A stretch of 64,000 nt of DNA from Listeria floridensis FSL S10-1187 (GCF_000525875.1 NZ_AODF01000001.1:62001-126000); one strand, 5' to 3'. Positions 1 through 9,245 are shown, counted from the stretch's first letter. Notes: generated by a model not told the origin, from the letters alone. Translations and numbers: made by a program.

Positions 1-224
1 GTTTTGGAAAACGCGTTTCTTGGCAACGATTTGCAATTTACGGCTTTGGTTTTGGTTTATTTGTAACCATTATTATCACAAGTATTTTGCAAATAGCGTC
101 GATGGCCGTTGTCATTTTGATTTCTATTTTAGGTGGCCTAGCCGCTGCCGTCTTGGCTTTGATTTTCTTCAGTTTCCGTGGCGGAAAATCCGGCAGCGGA
201 AAAGCAGTTAATCGTGCTGAATAA
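1..224 (+). CDS. Membrane protein, C-terminal fragment
   Basis: Only the last 73 codons are in the window; the reading frame starts at base 3 and ends at TAA 222-224. The visible part has two strongly hydrophobic segments (about residues 10-30 and 33-55 of the fragment) joined by a very short turn, then a short basic, Gly/Ser-rich tail (GGKSGSGK), so the protein ends in a membrane hairpin with its tail probably in the cytoplasm. I do not recognise the family. The frame was chosen because it alone gives a membrane-protein composition and runs straight into a terminator; the other frames give cysteine- and tryptophan-rich peptides typical of a shadow frame. Confidence 0.6.
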   Translation, partial: FGKRVSWQRFAIYGFGFGLFVTIIITSILQIASMAVVILISILGGLAAAVLALIFFSFRGGKSGSGKAVNRAE

Positions 225-228
225 AAAC

Positions 229-284
229 AATGAAGAACAGCTGCTTGCATGTTATGCGTTGCTGCTTTCTTCATTTTTTTTTGT
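229..284 (+). terminator. Intrinsic terminator of the first gene
   Basis: Arms at 229-241 and 261-275 pair with small mismatches and are followed by a run of T to about 282. It lies 5 nt after the stop of the membrane protein. Confidence 0.6.
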
Positions 285-646
285 TTTTCCTAAAGAAGTT
301 TTAAATAACTTATACTTAGAGAAACGGAGATTATCTCACGAAACAGTCTCACTTAAAAGGGTTACAACAAAACGGGATGTATGAAATATAGACAACTTAT
401 GACCATGAATATTTTGCTCTCTGCTTTATTTACGATCTCTCAAGTACATATTTATTTGTTGAAGTATTGTGTTCAGATGGTCAAACTGCTGGATCATCGA
501 GGCAATAAGTAGTGCGCTTATGCGACGAGTGACAATCCTCAAAATAAAAGCCCATTGCTGAGCACACAGCAACGAGCTTTTTGATGTAACTAGATCATCT
601 TTTCGAAATCACTCTATCAATGTATCTTTGAAAGCAAACTTTAAAC
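285..646. other. Intergenic stretch with one bidirectional terminator
   Basis: No credible gene on either strand. At 549-578 arms AGCCCATTGCTG and CAGCAACGAGCT pair (12 bp including G-U pairs), with A/T-rich tracts on both sides. It can terminate the leftward GNAT gene about 70 nt after its stop and may also act in the other direction. I see nothing else in this stretch. Confidence 0.5.
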
Positions 647-1150
647 CTACCTCTCATCTTCTTCCACATTATGAGTCAAATGAAGCCGAACTGTTGGGAG
701 TTTGTAGCCATAAAAATCATCATCAAACCGTTCAAATTCAACAAAGCCTTTACGTAAATAAAATGTAAGCGCCGATTCATTTTCTGCCTCAACATTTACA
801 AACATCGGAAGCGGTAAATTAAAAAGATGAATACCTTCTTCTAAAATTCGTGTCCCGTAGCCCTTCAACTTTTCGTCTGGTAGCAAATAAAATGCTGATA
901 GTTCGCTTTTCCCTTTATCCAGTTCGATAAAATTGGCAAAGCCGAGAATTTCACCTTCCCGTTCGAGTACTACAAACGGCGTCGCACTGATTCGATTTTG
1001 CAGTGTATCTTCATTGTAAAATTTGTTTAAAAAGCTGTCTTGAACTTCTTCTGGAATAATTGTTTCATAGGTATCATGAAAGGAAATGACTGCCACATTT
1101 CGAATAAATTTCGCATCTTTCGGCTCTGCTTTTCTAATTATTGTCGTCAT
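647..1150 (-). CDS. GNAT family N-acetyltransferase
   Basis: A 167-residue GCN5-related acetyltransferase that would move an acetyl group from acetyl-CoA to an amine. The acetyl-CoA binding motif A appears as [12 protein letters not shown] near residues 95-107, preceded by the usual beta-strand ending in SAFYLLPDE. The N-terminal [13 protein letters not shown] segment resembles polyamine acetyltransferases of the PaiA/BltD type, so a small polyamine is a reasonable guess but not shown. I chose ATG 1150 over the GTG at 1153 because the AGGGGG ribosome site at 1158-1163 is 7 nt from the ATG. It is a single gene, transcribed away from bioY. Confidence 0.8.
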   Translation of the reverse strand: MTTIIRKAEPKDAKFIRNVAVISFHDTYETIIPEEVQDSFLNKFYNEDTLQNRISATPFVVLEREGEILGFANFIELDKGKSELSAFYLLPDEKLKGYGTRILEEGIHLFNLPLPMFVNVEAENESALTFYLRKGFVEFERFDDDFYGYKLPTVRLHLTHNVEEDER

Positions 1151-1215
1151 CACGAAACCCCCTAATTAAAGCGTTGCCAATATTTACCCTTTTTCCCTTG
1201 TCAAAAAACCTTTTT

Positions 1216-1247
1216 AATGTTAACCTTTAAAAATAAAAGTTTACAAT
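1216..1247 (+). promoter_or_regulatory. BirA-type biotin operator upstream of bioY
   Basis: Half-sites AATGTTAAC (1216-1224) and GTTTACAAT (1239-1247) form an inverted repeat with a 14-nt A/T-rich spacer. This matches the known Firmicute BirA operator layout (TTGTTAAC, 14-15 nt, GTTAACAA-like). It ends directly before the AGGAGG ribosome site of bioY, so biotinyl-AMP-loaded BirA could block transcription. The match is by eye. Confidence 0.75.
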
Positions 1248-1261
1248 AGGAGGAACTTGTT

Positions 1262-1816
1262 TTGCGAAATCAACAATTAAAATTTCTGATATTGGATTCA
1301 TTGTTTGCCATTATCATTGCTATTTTAGCACAAGTTGCCATTCCGATTGGTCCTATTCCATTTACAGGACAGACCTTTGCAATTGGACTTGCTGCAACAA
1401 TTTTAGGGGCAAAACACGGAACCATTTCGGTTTTTGTCTACATTATGCTCGGCATAATCGGTATCCCCGTTTTTCAAGGGATGACTGCCGGAATAGGTAT
1501 TCTCATTGGAATTACAGGCGGATATATCATCGGCTTCTTAGCCAATACCTTCATTACAGGATACATCCTAGATAAAACGCGCTATACGACTGGGATAGCC
1601 ATCACTGCGAACATTATCGGGGCGCTATTCACACTTCTCTTTGGAATGATTTGGCTTAAAATTGGAGCAGGAATGTCCCTTACCAAATCCTTTTACATCG
1701 GATTTCTCCCTTTTCTCATCCCAGGCATTATCAAGGCTGCCCTTGCCGGCATTTTCGGAATTATGATTCGAAATCGGTTGGTTAAAAGCCGCCTACTTTC
1801 AGAGAAAAAGCTTTAA
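1262..1816 (+). CDS. bioY: Biotin transporter BioY
   Basis: A 184-residue S-component of an ECF-type biotin transporter. It binds biotin in the membrane and works with the shared EcfAAT energising module, encoded elsewhere. The sequence shows about six membrane segments and the family features IPIGPIPFTGQTFAIGLAA at residues 28-46 and YIMLGIIGIPVF near 60. The start is a TTG at 1262, supported by AGGAGG at 1248-1253 with 8-nt spacing. The operator just upstream indicates repression by BirA when biotin is plentiful. Length is normal for BioY. Confidence 0.93.
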   Translation: MRNQQLKFLILDSLFAIIIAILAQVAIPIGPIPFTGQTFAIGLAATILGAKHGTISVFVYIMLGIIGIPVFQGMTAGIGILIGITGGYIIGFLANTFITGYILDKTRYTTGIAITANIIGALFTLLFGMIWLKIGAGMSLTKSFYIGFLPFLIPGIIKAALAGIFGIMIRNRLVKSRLLSEKKL

Positions 1817-1907
1817 ACGCTCATCGTTACACAGTTCAATTAATACAAAAACCCCTGATTCTTGATTATAATAGAAAAGTAAATTTTTGAAAAAGGGGAA
1901 GCTACAT

Positions 1908-2597
1908 ATGTCATTTGAAAAAGAGCTGGAAGAGTCTCACGGTGATTTATTGCAGCAGTTGCAGTCAAAAAGGGAAGCCGTTCTTCCATACTCACGAGTT
2001 CATTTTAAACGCGGTGAAACCATCCTTTCTGAAGGAGAAAATCATTCCTTTTTTTATATCATTTTGGATGGAGCCGTTTCAATGAATAAAGAAACCTATA
2101 AAGAAGATACTATCCTCGCTTTTTTCGGAAAAGGCGACCATCTTGGGTTTTATCATCTTGACGAGCAGGCGGTTTCACCCGTTTCCTATGAAGCTGTGAG
2201 TGAAGTCAGTGCTTACTGCTTCAAACGAAGTTATGTTCGTGCAGAGCTTGAGCAGCAAAATAATTTGCTCTATAGATTGGCAAAGGAAACACTGACTCCT
2301 GCCTTGGAACGCGAAGCAGTCGTTCATCTTCCGTCTAACGAAAAGATTTTGGCCGGACTTCTTACTATCGGCACCAAATTCGGACGTTTGGAAACTGATG
2401 GTTCTTGCCTTATCCCTTATTATTTCACGCAGAAAATCCTAGGTAATTACTTAAATCTAGCACGTGCTTATGTGGCAACAAACCTGCGTAAATTAGAAGA
2501 AGATGGTATCCTGATGCTTTCTCCGAAACCTTGGCGTATCAAACAGTTCCATAAACATTGTGAGCGGCTTAAGCAAGACTATCTGCTTCATAGATAG
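1908..2597 (+). CDS. Crp/Fnr family transcriptional regulator
   Basis: A 229-residue regulator of the Crp/Fnr/PrfA superfamily. Residues about 20-130 form the cyclic-nucleotide-binding-like beta roll (FKRGETILSEGENHSFFYIILDGAVS), and a winged helix-turn-helix follows at about 165-215. I see no cysteine cluster that would make it an iron-sulfur FNR and no clear cAMP-binding signature, so the effector is unknown. The start is ATG 1908 because AAGGGG at 1893-1898 lies 9 nt upstream. A TATAAT at 1867-1872 suggests its own promoter. Adjacency to bioY is, as I recall, also seen in Listeria genomes; whether it controls bioY is unknown. Confidence 0.82.
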   Translation: MSFEKELEESHGDLLQQLQSKREAVLPYSRVHFKRGETILSEGENHSFFYIILDGAVSMNKETYKEDTILAFFGKGDHLGFYHLDEQAVSPVSYEAVSEVSAYCFKRSYVRAELEQQNNLLYRLAKETLTPALEREAVVHLPSNEKILAGLLTIGTKFGRLETDGSCLIPYYFTQKILGNYLNLARAYVATNLRKLEEDGILMLSPKPWRIKQFHKHCERLKQDYLLHR

Positions 2598-2599
2598 CA

Positions 2600-2640
2600 C
2601 AAGCGGCACGAGCTTTTTAGCTCGTGCCGCTTGCGTTTTC
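2600..2640 (+). terminator. Intrinsic terminator after Crp/Fnr gene
   Basis: Perfect 15-bp stem (2600-2614 with 2619-2633), 4-nt loop, then TTTTC. Confidence 0.9.
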
Positions 2641-2670
2641 TTGCAGTTCTTGCTTTTCTAGCAGTATACT
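2641..2670 (+). promoter_or_regulatory. Putative sigma-A promoter of pepC
   Basis: TTGCAG at 2641-2646 and TATACT at 2665-2670 with an 18-nt spacer, 33 nt before the pepC start. Confidence 0.5.
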
Positions 2671-2703
2671 AAAATAGTATTGAAGTGAAAAAGGAGGATT
2701 CCC

Positions 2704-4029
2704 ATGGAAAAATCAATAAGTCACAAACAAATCACAGCTTTTTCTAACAAACTCAAACAAAATCCTGCTAACCAAATTTTTAAAGATGCGATTATGAAAA
2801 ACGGTATCAAAGCTACCACCGAAAATGGTGAAGTCATCCGCCAAGTTCAACCTGTTTTTTCGACAGAAATTGCAACAGACAAAGTGAGCAATCAGAATCA
2901 AAGCGGTCGCTGCTGGATGTTCGCTGCATTAAATACATTCCGGCATCAATTAAACAGCGCATTCGGCTTAAAAGACTTCGAACTTTCCCAAAACTACATT
3001 AATTTTTGGGACAAATTTGAAAAAGCAAACTATTTCCTCGAAGCAATCTCTTCAACAAGCGATAAAAAACTAGACAGCCGCACCGTTTCCTTTTTACTTG
3101 AAACACCGCAGCAAGATGGCGGACAATGGGACATGCTCGTGTCGATCATCGAAAAATACGGAGTCGTTCCAAAAAGCGCAATGCCAGAAACTTTTGGAAG
3201 CCAATCATCACGTGAGTTGAACGAGTTGCTGAATGCACGCTTGCGAACTAATGCAGCAATTTTACGCCAAGCAAAAGAAAAAGATCGACTTGCGTTAAAA
3301 GAAGATATGCTTGCAGAAATCTATCAAATCCTCATGTTCGCACTTGGCGAACCGCCTGAAACATTTGATTTTGAATACCGCGATAACGAAAATAAATACC
3401 ATCAAGAATTGAACATGACGCCTCAAACATTCTATCAAAAATATATCGGCTTGAACTTGGCTGATTATGCTCCGGTCATCAATGCCCCGACAGCCGATAA
3501 ACCATTCAATCAAACATTCACCGTTGACTTCCTTGGAAATGTCGTTGGCGGCAAACCAATCAAGTATCTAAATGTAGATATAGATACCTTAAAATCGCTC
3601 GCAAAGAAACAAATTGCATCTGGTGAAACCGTCTGGTTCGGCTGTGACGTCGGACAAAGCTCCGAACGGACAAGCGGTATCATGGACCCAGCAATTTTTG
3701 ATTTGAAAACAGCATTCGGTTTCAAGACAGCGATGACAAAAGCTGAGCGACTGGATTATAAAGAAAGCATGCTGACACATGCGATGGTTTTAACCGGATT
3801 CAACGAGAAAAACGGTAAGGTCGATCGCTGGAAAGTAGAAAATAGTTGGGGTGAAAAAGTCGGAAATAATGGCTACTTTACTGCCAGTGATGCGTGGATG
3901 GATGAATTTACATTCCAAGTTGTTATTCACAAAAAGTATCTGTCAAAAGAACTCCAAGAAGCATTGAAGCAAGACCCTATCCACTTAAAACCGTGGGACC
4001 CAATGGGATCACTTGCCAGCTTTAAGTAA
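2704..4029 (+). CDS. pepC: Aminopeptidase C (bleomycin hydrolase family, C1B)
   Basis: A 441-residue cytoplasmic cysteine aminopeptidase that removes N-terminal residues from peptides. The papain-type triad is visible: Cys70 in QNQSGRCWMFAALN, His359 in LTHAMVLTG and Asn380 in KVENSWG; Gln64 supplies the oxyanion hole. Length and motif positions match bacterial PepC, which works as a hexamer with the active sites facing the inner chamber. The start ATG is preceded by AAGGAGG. It stands alone between two strong terminators, so it is a monocistronic housekeeping gene. Confidence 0.95.
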   Translation: MEKSISHKQITAFSNKLKQNPANQIFKDAIMKNGIKATTENGEVIRQVQPVFSTEIATDKVSNQNQSGRCWMFAALNTFRHQLNSAFGLKDFELSQNYINFWDKFEKANYFLEAISSTSDKKLDSRTVSFLLETPQQDGGQWDMLVSIIEKYGVVPKSAMPETFGSQSSRELNELLNARLRTNAAILRQAKEKDRLALKEDMLAEIYQILMFALGEPPETFDFEYRDNENKYHQELNMTPQTFYQKYIGLNLADYAPVINAPTADKPFNQTFTVDFLGNVVGGKPIKYLNVDIDTLKSLAKKQIASGETVWFGCDVGQSSERTSGIMDPAIFDLKTAFGFKTAMTKAERLDYKESMLTHAMVLTGFNEKNGKVDRWKVENSWGEKVGNNGYFTASDAWMDEFTFQVVIHKKYLSKELQEALKQDPIHLKPWDPMGSLASFK

Positions 4030-4050
4030 TAGTATTTCGATGAATTCATT

Positions 4051-4087
4051 AAAAAGCTGAGAATTTCAAAAAATTCTCAGCTTTTTT
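4051..4087 (+). terminator. Intrinsic terminator of pepC
   Basis: AAAGCTGAGAATT pairs with AATTCTCAGCTTT and is followed by a T run. Confidence 0.88.
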
Positions 4088-4257
4088 AACATATAATCTA
4101 TGAAATTCAACAGCACGAAATCCCATGTCATTACTTTTTGGTAATTCTGAGTCAAAGTACACCTTCACAAAATAATAGTTGTACCTTAATTTACATTTTT
4201 AGAAATTTTTTTTATTAAGTGATTGCTAATATAACACATACACAGTTTATAAAAAGT

Positions 4258-4337
4258 GAGGTGACTATGATGCCCGATGTTAGTGACTTCGTTTCAGATA
4301 TCTAGAGATTAATTGAGCCTAGCAAGAATCTAGGCTC
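4258..4337 (+). other. 12-codon mini-ORF with ribosome site and hairpin
   Basis: GAGGTGA at 4258-4264 precedes tandem ATG codons (4267 and 4270) opening a 12-residue ORF, MMPDVSDFVSDI, that stops at 4303-4305. Ten bases later a perfect hairpin follows: GAGCCTAG (4315-4322), 7-nt loop, CTAGGCTC (4330-4337), with no T run. Upstream 4088-4257 is A/T-rich and holds no other gene. It may be a short translated peptide or the decayed start of a lost gene; I cannot decide. Confidence 0.3.
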
Positions 4338-4374
4338 GCAAGGCCAATCAAGCTGATCAGCCGTAGCACTTGTT

Positions 4375-4827
4375 TTATCCCAATTTCACTTCTTCATCTG
4401 ACAACACCTCAATTCCATGAAGCTTCAAATAAGCTGCTGTCACACCAAGTCCAGCTTTTGCTTTTCCGCTAAATGTCCCGTCATAAATTCGGCAAACGCC
4501 ACACGATGGGCTTTTTTCTTTTAAAATTACCGTTTCTATCTTCAATCTTTCAAGCCGTTCAAGAGTTCGCTTCGCTCCTTTGAGGTAAGCATCTGTGACA
4601 TCTAAGCCATCAATATCCTTCACTCTCGCAGCTCCATTCCACACATCAAAGCCGTCACCACCAACAATTTCGGCCGGTTTACGCGGTATGTCAAGCCCAC
4701 CAATCACTTCTGGACAAAGTGCAATCGCTTTACCCTGTATGACTAACTCTTTCAATTCGTAGTTTTCTTTATGATTCCCGTCGTATCGACACGGAATTCC
4801 CGCAAGACAGGCGCTTACCATCTTCAA
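4375..4827 (-). CDS. DUF523 family cysteine-rich protein
   Basis: About 150 residues with the hallmarks of DUF523: SACLAGIPCRYDG near the N-terminus, LCPEVIGGL in the middle, and KEKSPSCG near residue 100. The conserved cysteines suggest metal or Fe-S binding, but no biochemical role is established. The open frame extends further upstream, but TTG 4827 fits best: it gives the family's MK-MVSACL start and a GGGGGAG ribosome site (4835-4841) lies 7 nt away. It follows psuG in the same direction with about 80 nt between, so it may be the last gene of a psuK-psuG-DUF523 unit. Confidence 0.75.
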   Translation of the reverse strand: MKMVSACLAGIPCRYDGNHKENYELKELVIQGKAIALCPEVIGGLDIPRKPAEIVGGDGFDVWNGAARVKDIDGLDVTDAYLKGAKRTLERLERLKIETVILKEKSPSCGVCRIYDGTFSGKAKAGLGVTAAYLKLHGIEVLSDEEVKLG

Positions 4828-4909
4828 AAAGCAGCTCCCCCTTCTTGTTTTTAATTTTACTCTAACAAAAAAACGCCATGACCTCAAGTTCCGAAGCCAT
4901 GGCATGCTT

Positions 4910-5822
4910 TTATAAATTTTGGTAGGCTACCGCGATTTTTGAACCGATTAACGCATTATGTTTCACCAGCTCAATATTTGCTTCAAGGCTTTTGCCTGCC
5001 GTAAGTTCTTTTACTTTTCCAAGCAAGAACGGCGTAACATCTTTTCCGTGAATTCCATTTTCATCCGCTTCAGCTAAAGCTTGCGCGATGACACCATTGA
5101 TCACATCCGCATCCATGGCGTGCTCTTCCGGAATTGGGTTGGCAATCACTGCACCGCCGCCAATCTTAAGATCCCACTTGGCTTTTAAGCTTTCTGCAAT
5201 GATTTCTGGTTCATCTGCACGAATCGTTAGTTCAATCTCACTTGTCCGCGTATAAAATGCTGGAAGCACGTCTGTTCCGTATCCGATCACTGGAACTCCC
5301 TTTGTTTCCAAGTATTCCATCGTCAAACCAAGATCAAGAATTGATTTCGCCCCTGCACAAATTACCGCTACATTTGTCTTCGCAAGTTCTTCCAAATCCG
5401 CCGAAATATCCATCGTCGTTTCCGCACCGCGATGCACGCCGCCGATTCCCCCAGTAACAAAAATCGGAATTTCTGCAAGCTCTGCACAAATCATCGTTGC
5501 AGCTACAGTGGTTGCGCCAAGTTTTTTTTGTTGCAATTAGATAGCCGATATCTCGTCTAGAAACCTTAGCAACTTTAGAACTTTTCGCAAATAATTCAAG
5601 TTCTGCGTCTGACAACCCAATCTTGATTTCACCATCCATGATTGCAATCGTTGCTGGAACGGCTCCATTTTGACGGATAATTTCTTCTACTTCACGCGCC
5701 ATCTCCACATTTTGCGGATAAGGCATTCCGTGTGAAATAATCGTTGATTCGAGTGCCACAATAGGCTTCCCAGCAAGTTTCGCTGCTTTTACTTCTTCTG
5801 AAAACGAAAGATATTTTTTCAT
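4910..5822 (-). CDS. psuG: Pseudouridine-5'-phosphate glycosidase PsuG (frameshifted)
   Basis: PsuG splits pseudouridine 5'-phosphate reversibly into uracil and ribose 5-phosphate, using a metal ion. The gene is in two frames: residues to [15 protein letters not shown] read from ATG 5822, and [14 protein letters not shown] to the end reads from a second frame that opens at 5536. They join at a run of eight T (5522-5529 on the plus strand); with seven the protein is continuous at 303 residues, the normal family length. Conserved pieces include [29 protein letters not shown]-like and [10 protein letters not shown]. It overlaps psuK by 4 nt, so the two are translationally coupled. Probably a functional gene with a sequence error in the run. 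Confidence 0.85.
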
Positions 5823-6916
5823 TTTAATTCCTCCAAATCTTTTTCTAATTGAGACGCTGACAAGTCTTGTCTCACGGTATATTCTGACATTAAAGTTTTG
5901 GCTGCATTGATACTTCCTGCTTGGATGGTTTCACGGAGCGGACTTCCGCTAAGCCATGCGTAGATAACCGCTGAGCAGAAGGCATCCCCGGCACCCGTAA
6001 CATCACGAATTTCATCTACGATAATTGCCGGTTCATGTAGGATTCCTTCGGCGTTATTTCCCGCCATCGCCCCAAGCTTCCCATTTGTGACAACAACATT
6101 TTGAATACCGAGTGCAAGCCACTTTTCGACAGCTTGTTTCCAATCGGCCTCAGTTTCAATTGCCATTCCAAGGTATGTTTCCGATTCATCGCGATTGCAG
6201 ATCAGCCACGTCACTTGCGATAAATCTCCCGGCAGGCGCTGCATTTTCGGAGAAGAAACAGGCACTAGGATAAGCGGCGCCTGATTGATCTCGGCCGCAT
6301 TAGCAAGGTAGCTGAGCGTTTCTTTCGGACAATTCAAATCTGCCACAATCGCACTTGCATTTGAAAGCAGGGCATCATTTTTAGCAATTACAGCTGGCGT
6401 GAGATGGTCGTAAGCTTCCATGTCAGCAAGCGCCACATGCAGATTGCCGTTCGGCTCTAACACAGCAGTATATGACCCTGTTGCAACCCCAGAAAACGCC
6501 GTAACATAATCCAGATTCATATAAGCGCCGCTCGCCTGACGAATCGCATCCCAGTCCGCATCCAAACCAGATACCGTCAGCAAAACCGCATCCTTTCCAA
6601 GACGACCCAGATTTTCCGCCACATTCCGCGCCACTCCGCCGGCGCTCTGCGTAGAACAAACCGGATTTGATGTCCCAAGCTGTACATCTTCTTTTAAATA
6701 AAATTTGCGATCTACATTTGCCCCGCCAATACAGATAATTTGTTTGGCTTCATTTAAAATATAGGCTTTCCCGAGAATTTGACCTTTGCGAATCAAACCC
6801 GATATTAAATTTGCAACAGTTGGTCGTGATAAATTCAATATTTCTGCCAATTCTTGCTGTGAAATATAGGGGTTTTTTTGAATTGAACGGAAAATTATTT
6901 CTTCTTTTTCGTTCAT
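5819..6916 (-). CDS. psuK: Pseudouridine kinase PsuK with N-terminal HTH
   Basis: A 365-residue PfkB-family kinase that would phosphorylate pseudouridine to pseudouridine 5'-phosphate for PsuG. Residues 1-55 form a winged helix-turn-helix ([23 protein letters not shown]); the kinase follows, with the [15 protein letters not shown] substrate/fold motif near 93-107 and the DVTGAGDAF anion-hole motif with catalytic Asp311. The HTH-kinase fusion suggests the protein also binds DNA and controls its own operon; two identical-architecture palindromes lie just upstream (6955-6987). It is the first gene of psuK-psuG. Substrate assignment rests on the psuG partner. Confidence 0.85.
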   Translation of the reverse strand: MNEKEEIIFRSIQKNPYISQQELAEILNLSRPTVANLISGLIRKGQILGKAYILNEAKQIICIGGANVDRKFYLKEDVQLGTSNPVCSTQSAGGVARNVAENLGRLGKDAVLLTVSGLDADWDAIRQASGAYMNLDYVTAFSGVATGSYTAVLEPNGNLHVALADMEAYDHLTPAVIAKNDALLSNASAIVADLNCPKETLSYLANAAEINQAPLILVPVSSPKMQRLPGDLSQVTWLICNRDESETYLGMAIETEADWKQAVEKWLALGIQNVVVTNGKLGAMAGNNAEGILHEPAIIVDEIRDVTGAGDAFCSAVIYAWLSGSPLRETIQAGSINAAKTLMSEYTVRQDLSASQLEKDLEELK

Positions 6917-6954
6917 TTTTTGATCGTGTGCTTTCAGTTGAACAACCTCCCTTC

Positions 6955-6987
6955 TAAACTTTTGTTTATTATTTAAACTTAAGTTTA
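6955..6987 (-). promoter_or_regulatory. Two tandem operator-like palindromes before psuK
   Basis: TAAACTTTTGTTTA (6955-6968) and the perfect palindrome TAAACTTAAGTTTA (6974-6987) share the form TAAACTTNNGTTTA, 19 nt centre to centre, about two helical turns. They sit 39-71 nt upstream of the psuK start and are natural targets for the HTH domain of PsuK. Binding is inferred, not shown. Confidence 0.6.
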
Positions 6988-7141
6988 TTTTAACATAAAA
7001 ACGTTTTTATACAAGCAAAATTAAAATTTTTTTTAATTCACGACAAGCCCCAAGCTGATGCGCCTCATTACGATAATAAAAAGTTATGAATAATCGTATC
7101 GGATGAATTTTACTGTAATATTCGTTACAATGGTAGATGTT

Positions 7142-7167
7142 CGTTTTATTTCGCAAAAAATAAAACG
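7142..7167 (+). repeat. Inverted repeat in the gbu leader
   Basis: CGTTTTATTT (7142-7151) and AAATAAAACG (7158-7167) form a perfect 10-bp inverted repeat with a 6-nt centre, ending 13 nt before the AAGGAG ribosome site of gbuA. It could be an operator or an mRNA hairpin; it lacks a T run, so it is not a terminator. Confidence 0.6.
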
Positions 7168-7194
7168 CTGGAACGTAAGAAAGGAGCAATTAAT

Positions 7195-8388
7195 TTGAGT
7201 AAAATAGAAGTTAAGAACTTAACGAAGATTTTCGGTAAGAAAGCTTCGAAAGCTTCTTCGCTACTATCTCAGGGTAAATCCAAAACTGAGATTTTAAAAG
7301 AAACTGGAGCTACAATCGGTGTTAATCAGGCTTCCTTTAAAGTCGAAGAGGGAGAAATCTTTGTGATTATGGGGCTTTCTGGAAGCGGGAAATCCACACT
7401 TGTGCGGCTTCTAAACCGATTGATTGAACCGACAAGCGGTGAAATTTGGTTAGACGGAAAAGAACTTTCAAAGCTTGACAAGAAGCAACTTCGCGAGGTG
7501 CGCAGAAAAAGCATGAGTATGGTTTTTCAAAGTTTTGGTTTATTTCCAAACCGCTCGATCTTGAGCAATGTTGAATACGGTCTTGAAGTACAGAAAATTC
7601 CGAAAACAGAACGTGCACAAAAGGCAGCGGAAGCGCTTGAGCTTGTAGGGCTGTCTGGTTACGGTGAACAATATCCATCTCAATTATCTGGTGGAATGCA
7701 GCAACGTGTCGGACTTGCTCGTGCACTTGCAAATAATCCGGATATTCTTTTGATGGATGAAGCTTTTTCGGCACTTGATCCGCTTAATCGTAAGGATATG
7801 CAAGATCAACTGCTCGACTTGCAAGACAAGATGCAAAAGACCATTATTTTTATCACGCATGATTTGGATGAGGCGCTTAGAATCGGCGACCATATTATGA
7901 TTATGCGCGACGGCTCGGTTGTTCAGACTGGAACTCCGGAAGATATCTTGGCGCACCCAGCAAATGATTATGTTGAGAAATTTATTGAAGATGTGGATCG
8001 TTCGAAGGTCTATACAGCAAGCAATGTTATGATTCGTCCTGAGATTGTTAATATCGAAAAGGATGGTCCACGCGTTGCACTTAAACGAATGCGTGAAGCG
8101 GGGACATCAAGTATTTTTGTTGTTCGCAAAGGTCGTGAACTCGTTGGAATTGCTCACGCTTCAGATGTTTCTAATCTCGTGAAGCAAAATATTTCTTCGC
8201 TTGAATCTGTGATTCAAACGGATGTTCCAACAACAAACCCGGATACTCCGCTGGTTGAATTGATGGATCAAATGGCCACTACGGCGATACCGGTTGCAGT
8301 AACAGAAAATGGCAAACTACGCGGTATTATTATTCGCGGCTCTGTTCTTGCTGCACTTTCAGGAAATGAGGTGAATGCGGATGCCTAA
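7195..8388 (+). CDS. gbuA: Glycine betaine ABC transporter ATP-binding protein GbuA
   Basis: A 397-residue ATPase of a betaine uptake (osmoprotection) system. It has Walker [10 protein letters not shown] near residue 60, the ABC signature LSGGMQQR, Walker [13 protein letters not shown], and two C-terminal CBS domains (about 280-397) that in this family sense ionic strength or nucleotides. TTG 7195 is the start, with AAGGAG 8 nt upstream. It opens the gbuABC operon and overlaps gbuB by 8 nt. Length and domain order match Listeria GbuA and Bacillus OpuAA. Confidence 0.95.
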   Translation: MSKIEVKNLTKIFGKKASKASSLLSQGKSKTEILKETGATIGVNQASFKVEEGEIFVIMGLSGSGKSTLVRLLNRLIEPTSGEIWLDGKELSKLDKKQLREVRRKSMSMVFQSFGLFPNRSILSNVEYGLEVQKIPKTERAQKAAEALELVGLSGYGEQYPSQLSGGMQQRVGLARALANNPDILLMDEAFSALDPLNRKDMQDQLLDLQDKMQKTIIFITHDLDEALRIGDHIMIMRDGSVVQTGTPEDILAHPANDYVEKFIEDVDRSKVYTASNVMIRPEIVNIEKDGPRVALKRMREAGTSSIFVVRKGRELVGIAHASDVSNLVKQNISSLESVIQTDVPTTNPDTPLVELMDQMATTAIPVAVTENGKLRGIIIRGSVLAALSGNEVNADA

Positions 8389-9233
8389 TATTCCAAGTAT
8401 TCCACTTGCAGAGTGGATTGATAATTTGGTAGATAGTTTAACGCAATTTGAAGGTTTTTTTTAATGTGATTACAAATATGATAGGCGGCGTTGTAAATGC
8501 TTTTCAGTGGGTTTTTGATCTTCTTCCCGCCTGGTTATTTATTATTTTGGTTCTTCTTCTTACTTTTTGGATCAATCGGAAGAAACAAAAATGGGGATTG
8601 CTTGTTTTTGAACTGATTGGGCTTCTTTTGATTTGGAACCTCGATTTTTGGCGCGACATGACGCAAACACTAACACTTGTTTTGACAAGTAGTTTGATTG
8701 CTCTTGTGGTCGGAATTCCTCTTGGGATTTGGATGTCGAAAAGCAATATAGTTGAAGCGATTTTCAAACCAATTCTTGATTTCATGCAGACAATGCCGGC
8801 CTTTGTTTACTTGATTCCAGCTGTTGCTTTCTTTGGAATCGGGATGGTTCCTGGGGTTGTTGCTTCGGTCATTTTTGCAATGCCACCTACTGTGCGGATG
8901 ACAAATCTTGGGATTCGCCAAGTTTCGACGGAGCTCGTTGAAGCCGCAGATTCTTTTGGCTCAACAGGCTGGCAAAAGCTGATTAAGGTTGAACTTCCAA
9001 TGGCGAAATCAACCATGATGGCTGGGATTAACCAAAGTATTATGCTTTCGCTTTCTATGGTTGTTATTGCTTCGATGATCGGTGCAATGGGGCTTGGAAC
9101 ACGTGTTTATTTTGCGGTTGGTAGAAATGATGCCGGCGGCGGTTTCGTAGCTGGGATTGCCATTGTTATTGTTGCCATTATTCTCGACCGTTTAACGCAA
9201 AGCTTTAATAAAAAGAACAAGATTGAAAACTAA
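8381..9233 (+). CDS. gbuB: Glycine betaine ABC transporter permease GbuB (frameshifted)
   Basis: Membrane permease of the betaine importer, with about seven membrane helices and the EAA-type loop LVEAADSFGSTGWQKLIKV. The true start is ATG 8381, inside the gbuA end, with GAGGTG at 8368-8373; it encodes [19 protein letters not shown]. That frame stops at 8462 after a run of eight T (8455-8462), while the rest of the gene continues in the next frame with NVITNMIGG. With seven T the protein is 283 residues, the normal size. A sequence error in the run is likely, since gbuA and gbuC are intact. Confidence 0.9.
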
Positions 9234-9245
9234 GGAGGAATCAAG

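Noticed and set aside
5334-5822. The two psuG parts as separate proteins
   Set aside because: Neither part is a family-length enzyme, and they join exactly in the conserved core when one base of the T run is removed.
7080-7194. Sigma-B promoter before gbuA
   Set aside because: I looked for GTTT with GGGTA spaced 13-16 nt and found no convincing match.
8448-9233. gbuB starting at TTG 8448
   Set aside because: The upstream frame from ATG 8381 encodes the conserved [14 protein letters not shown] start with a ribosome site; the shorter start has none.
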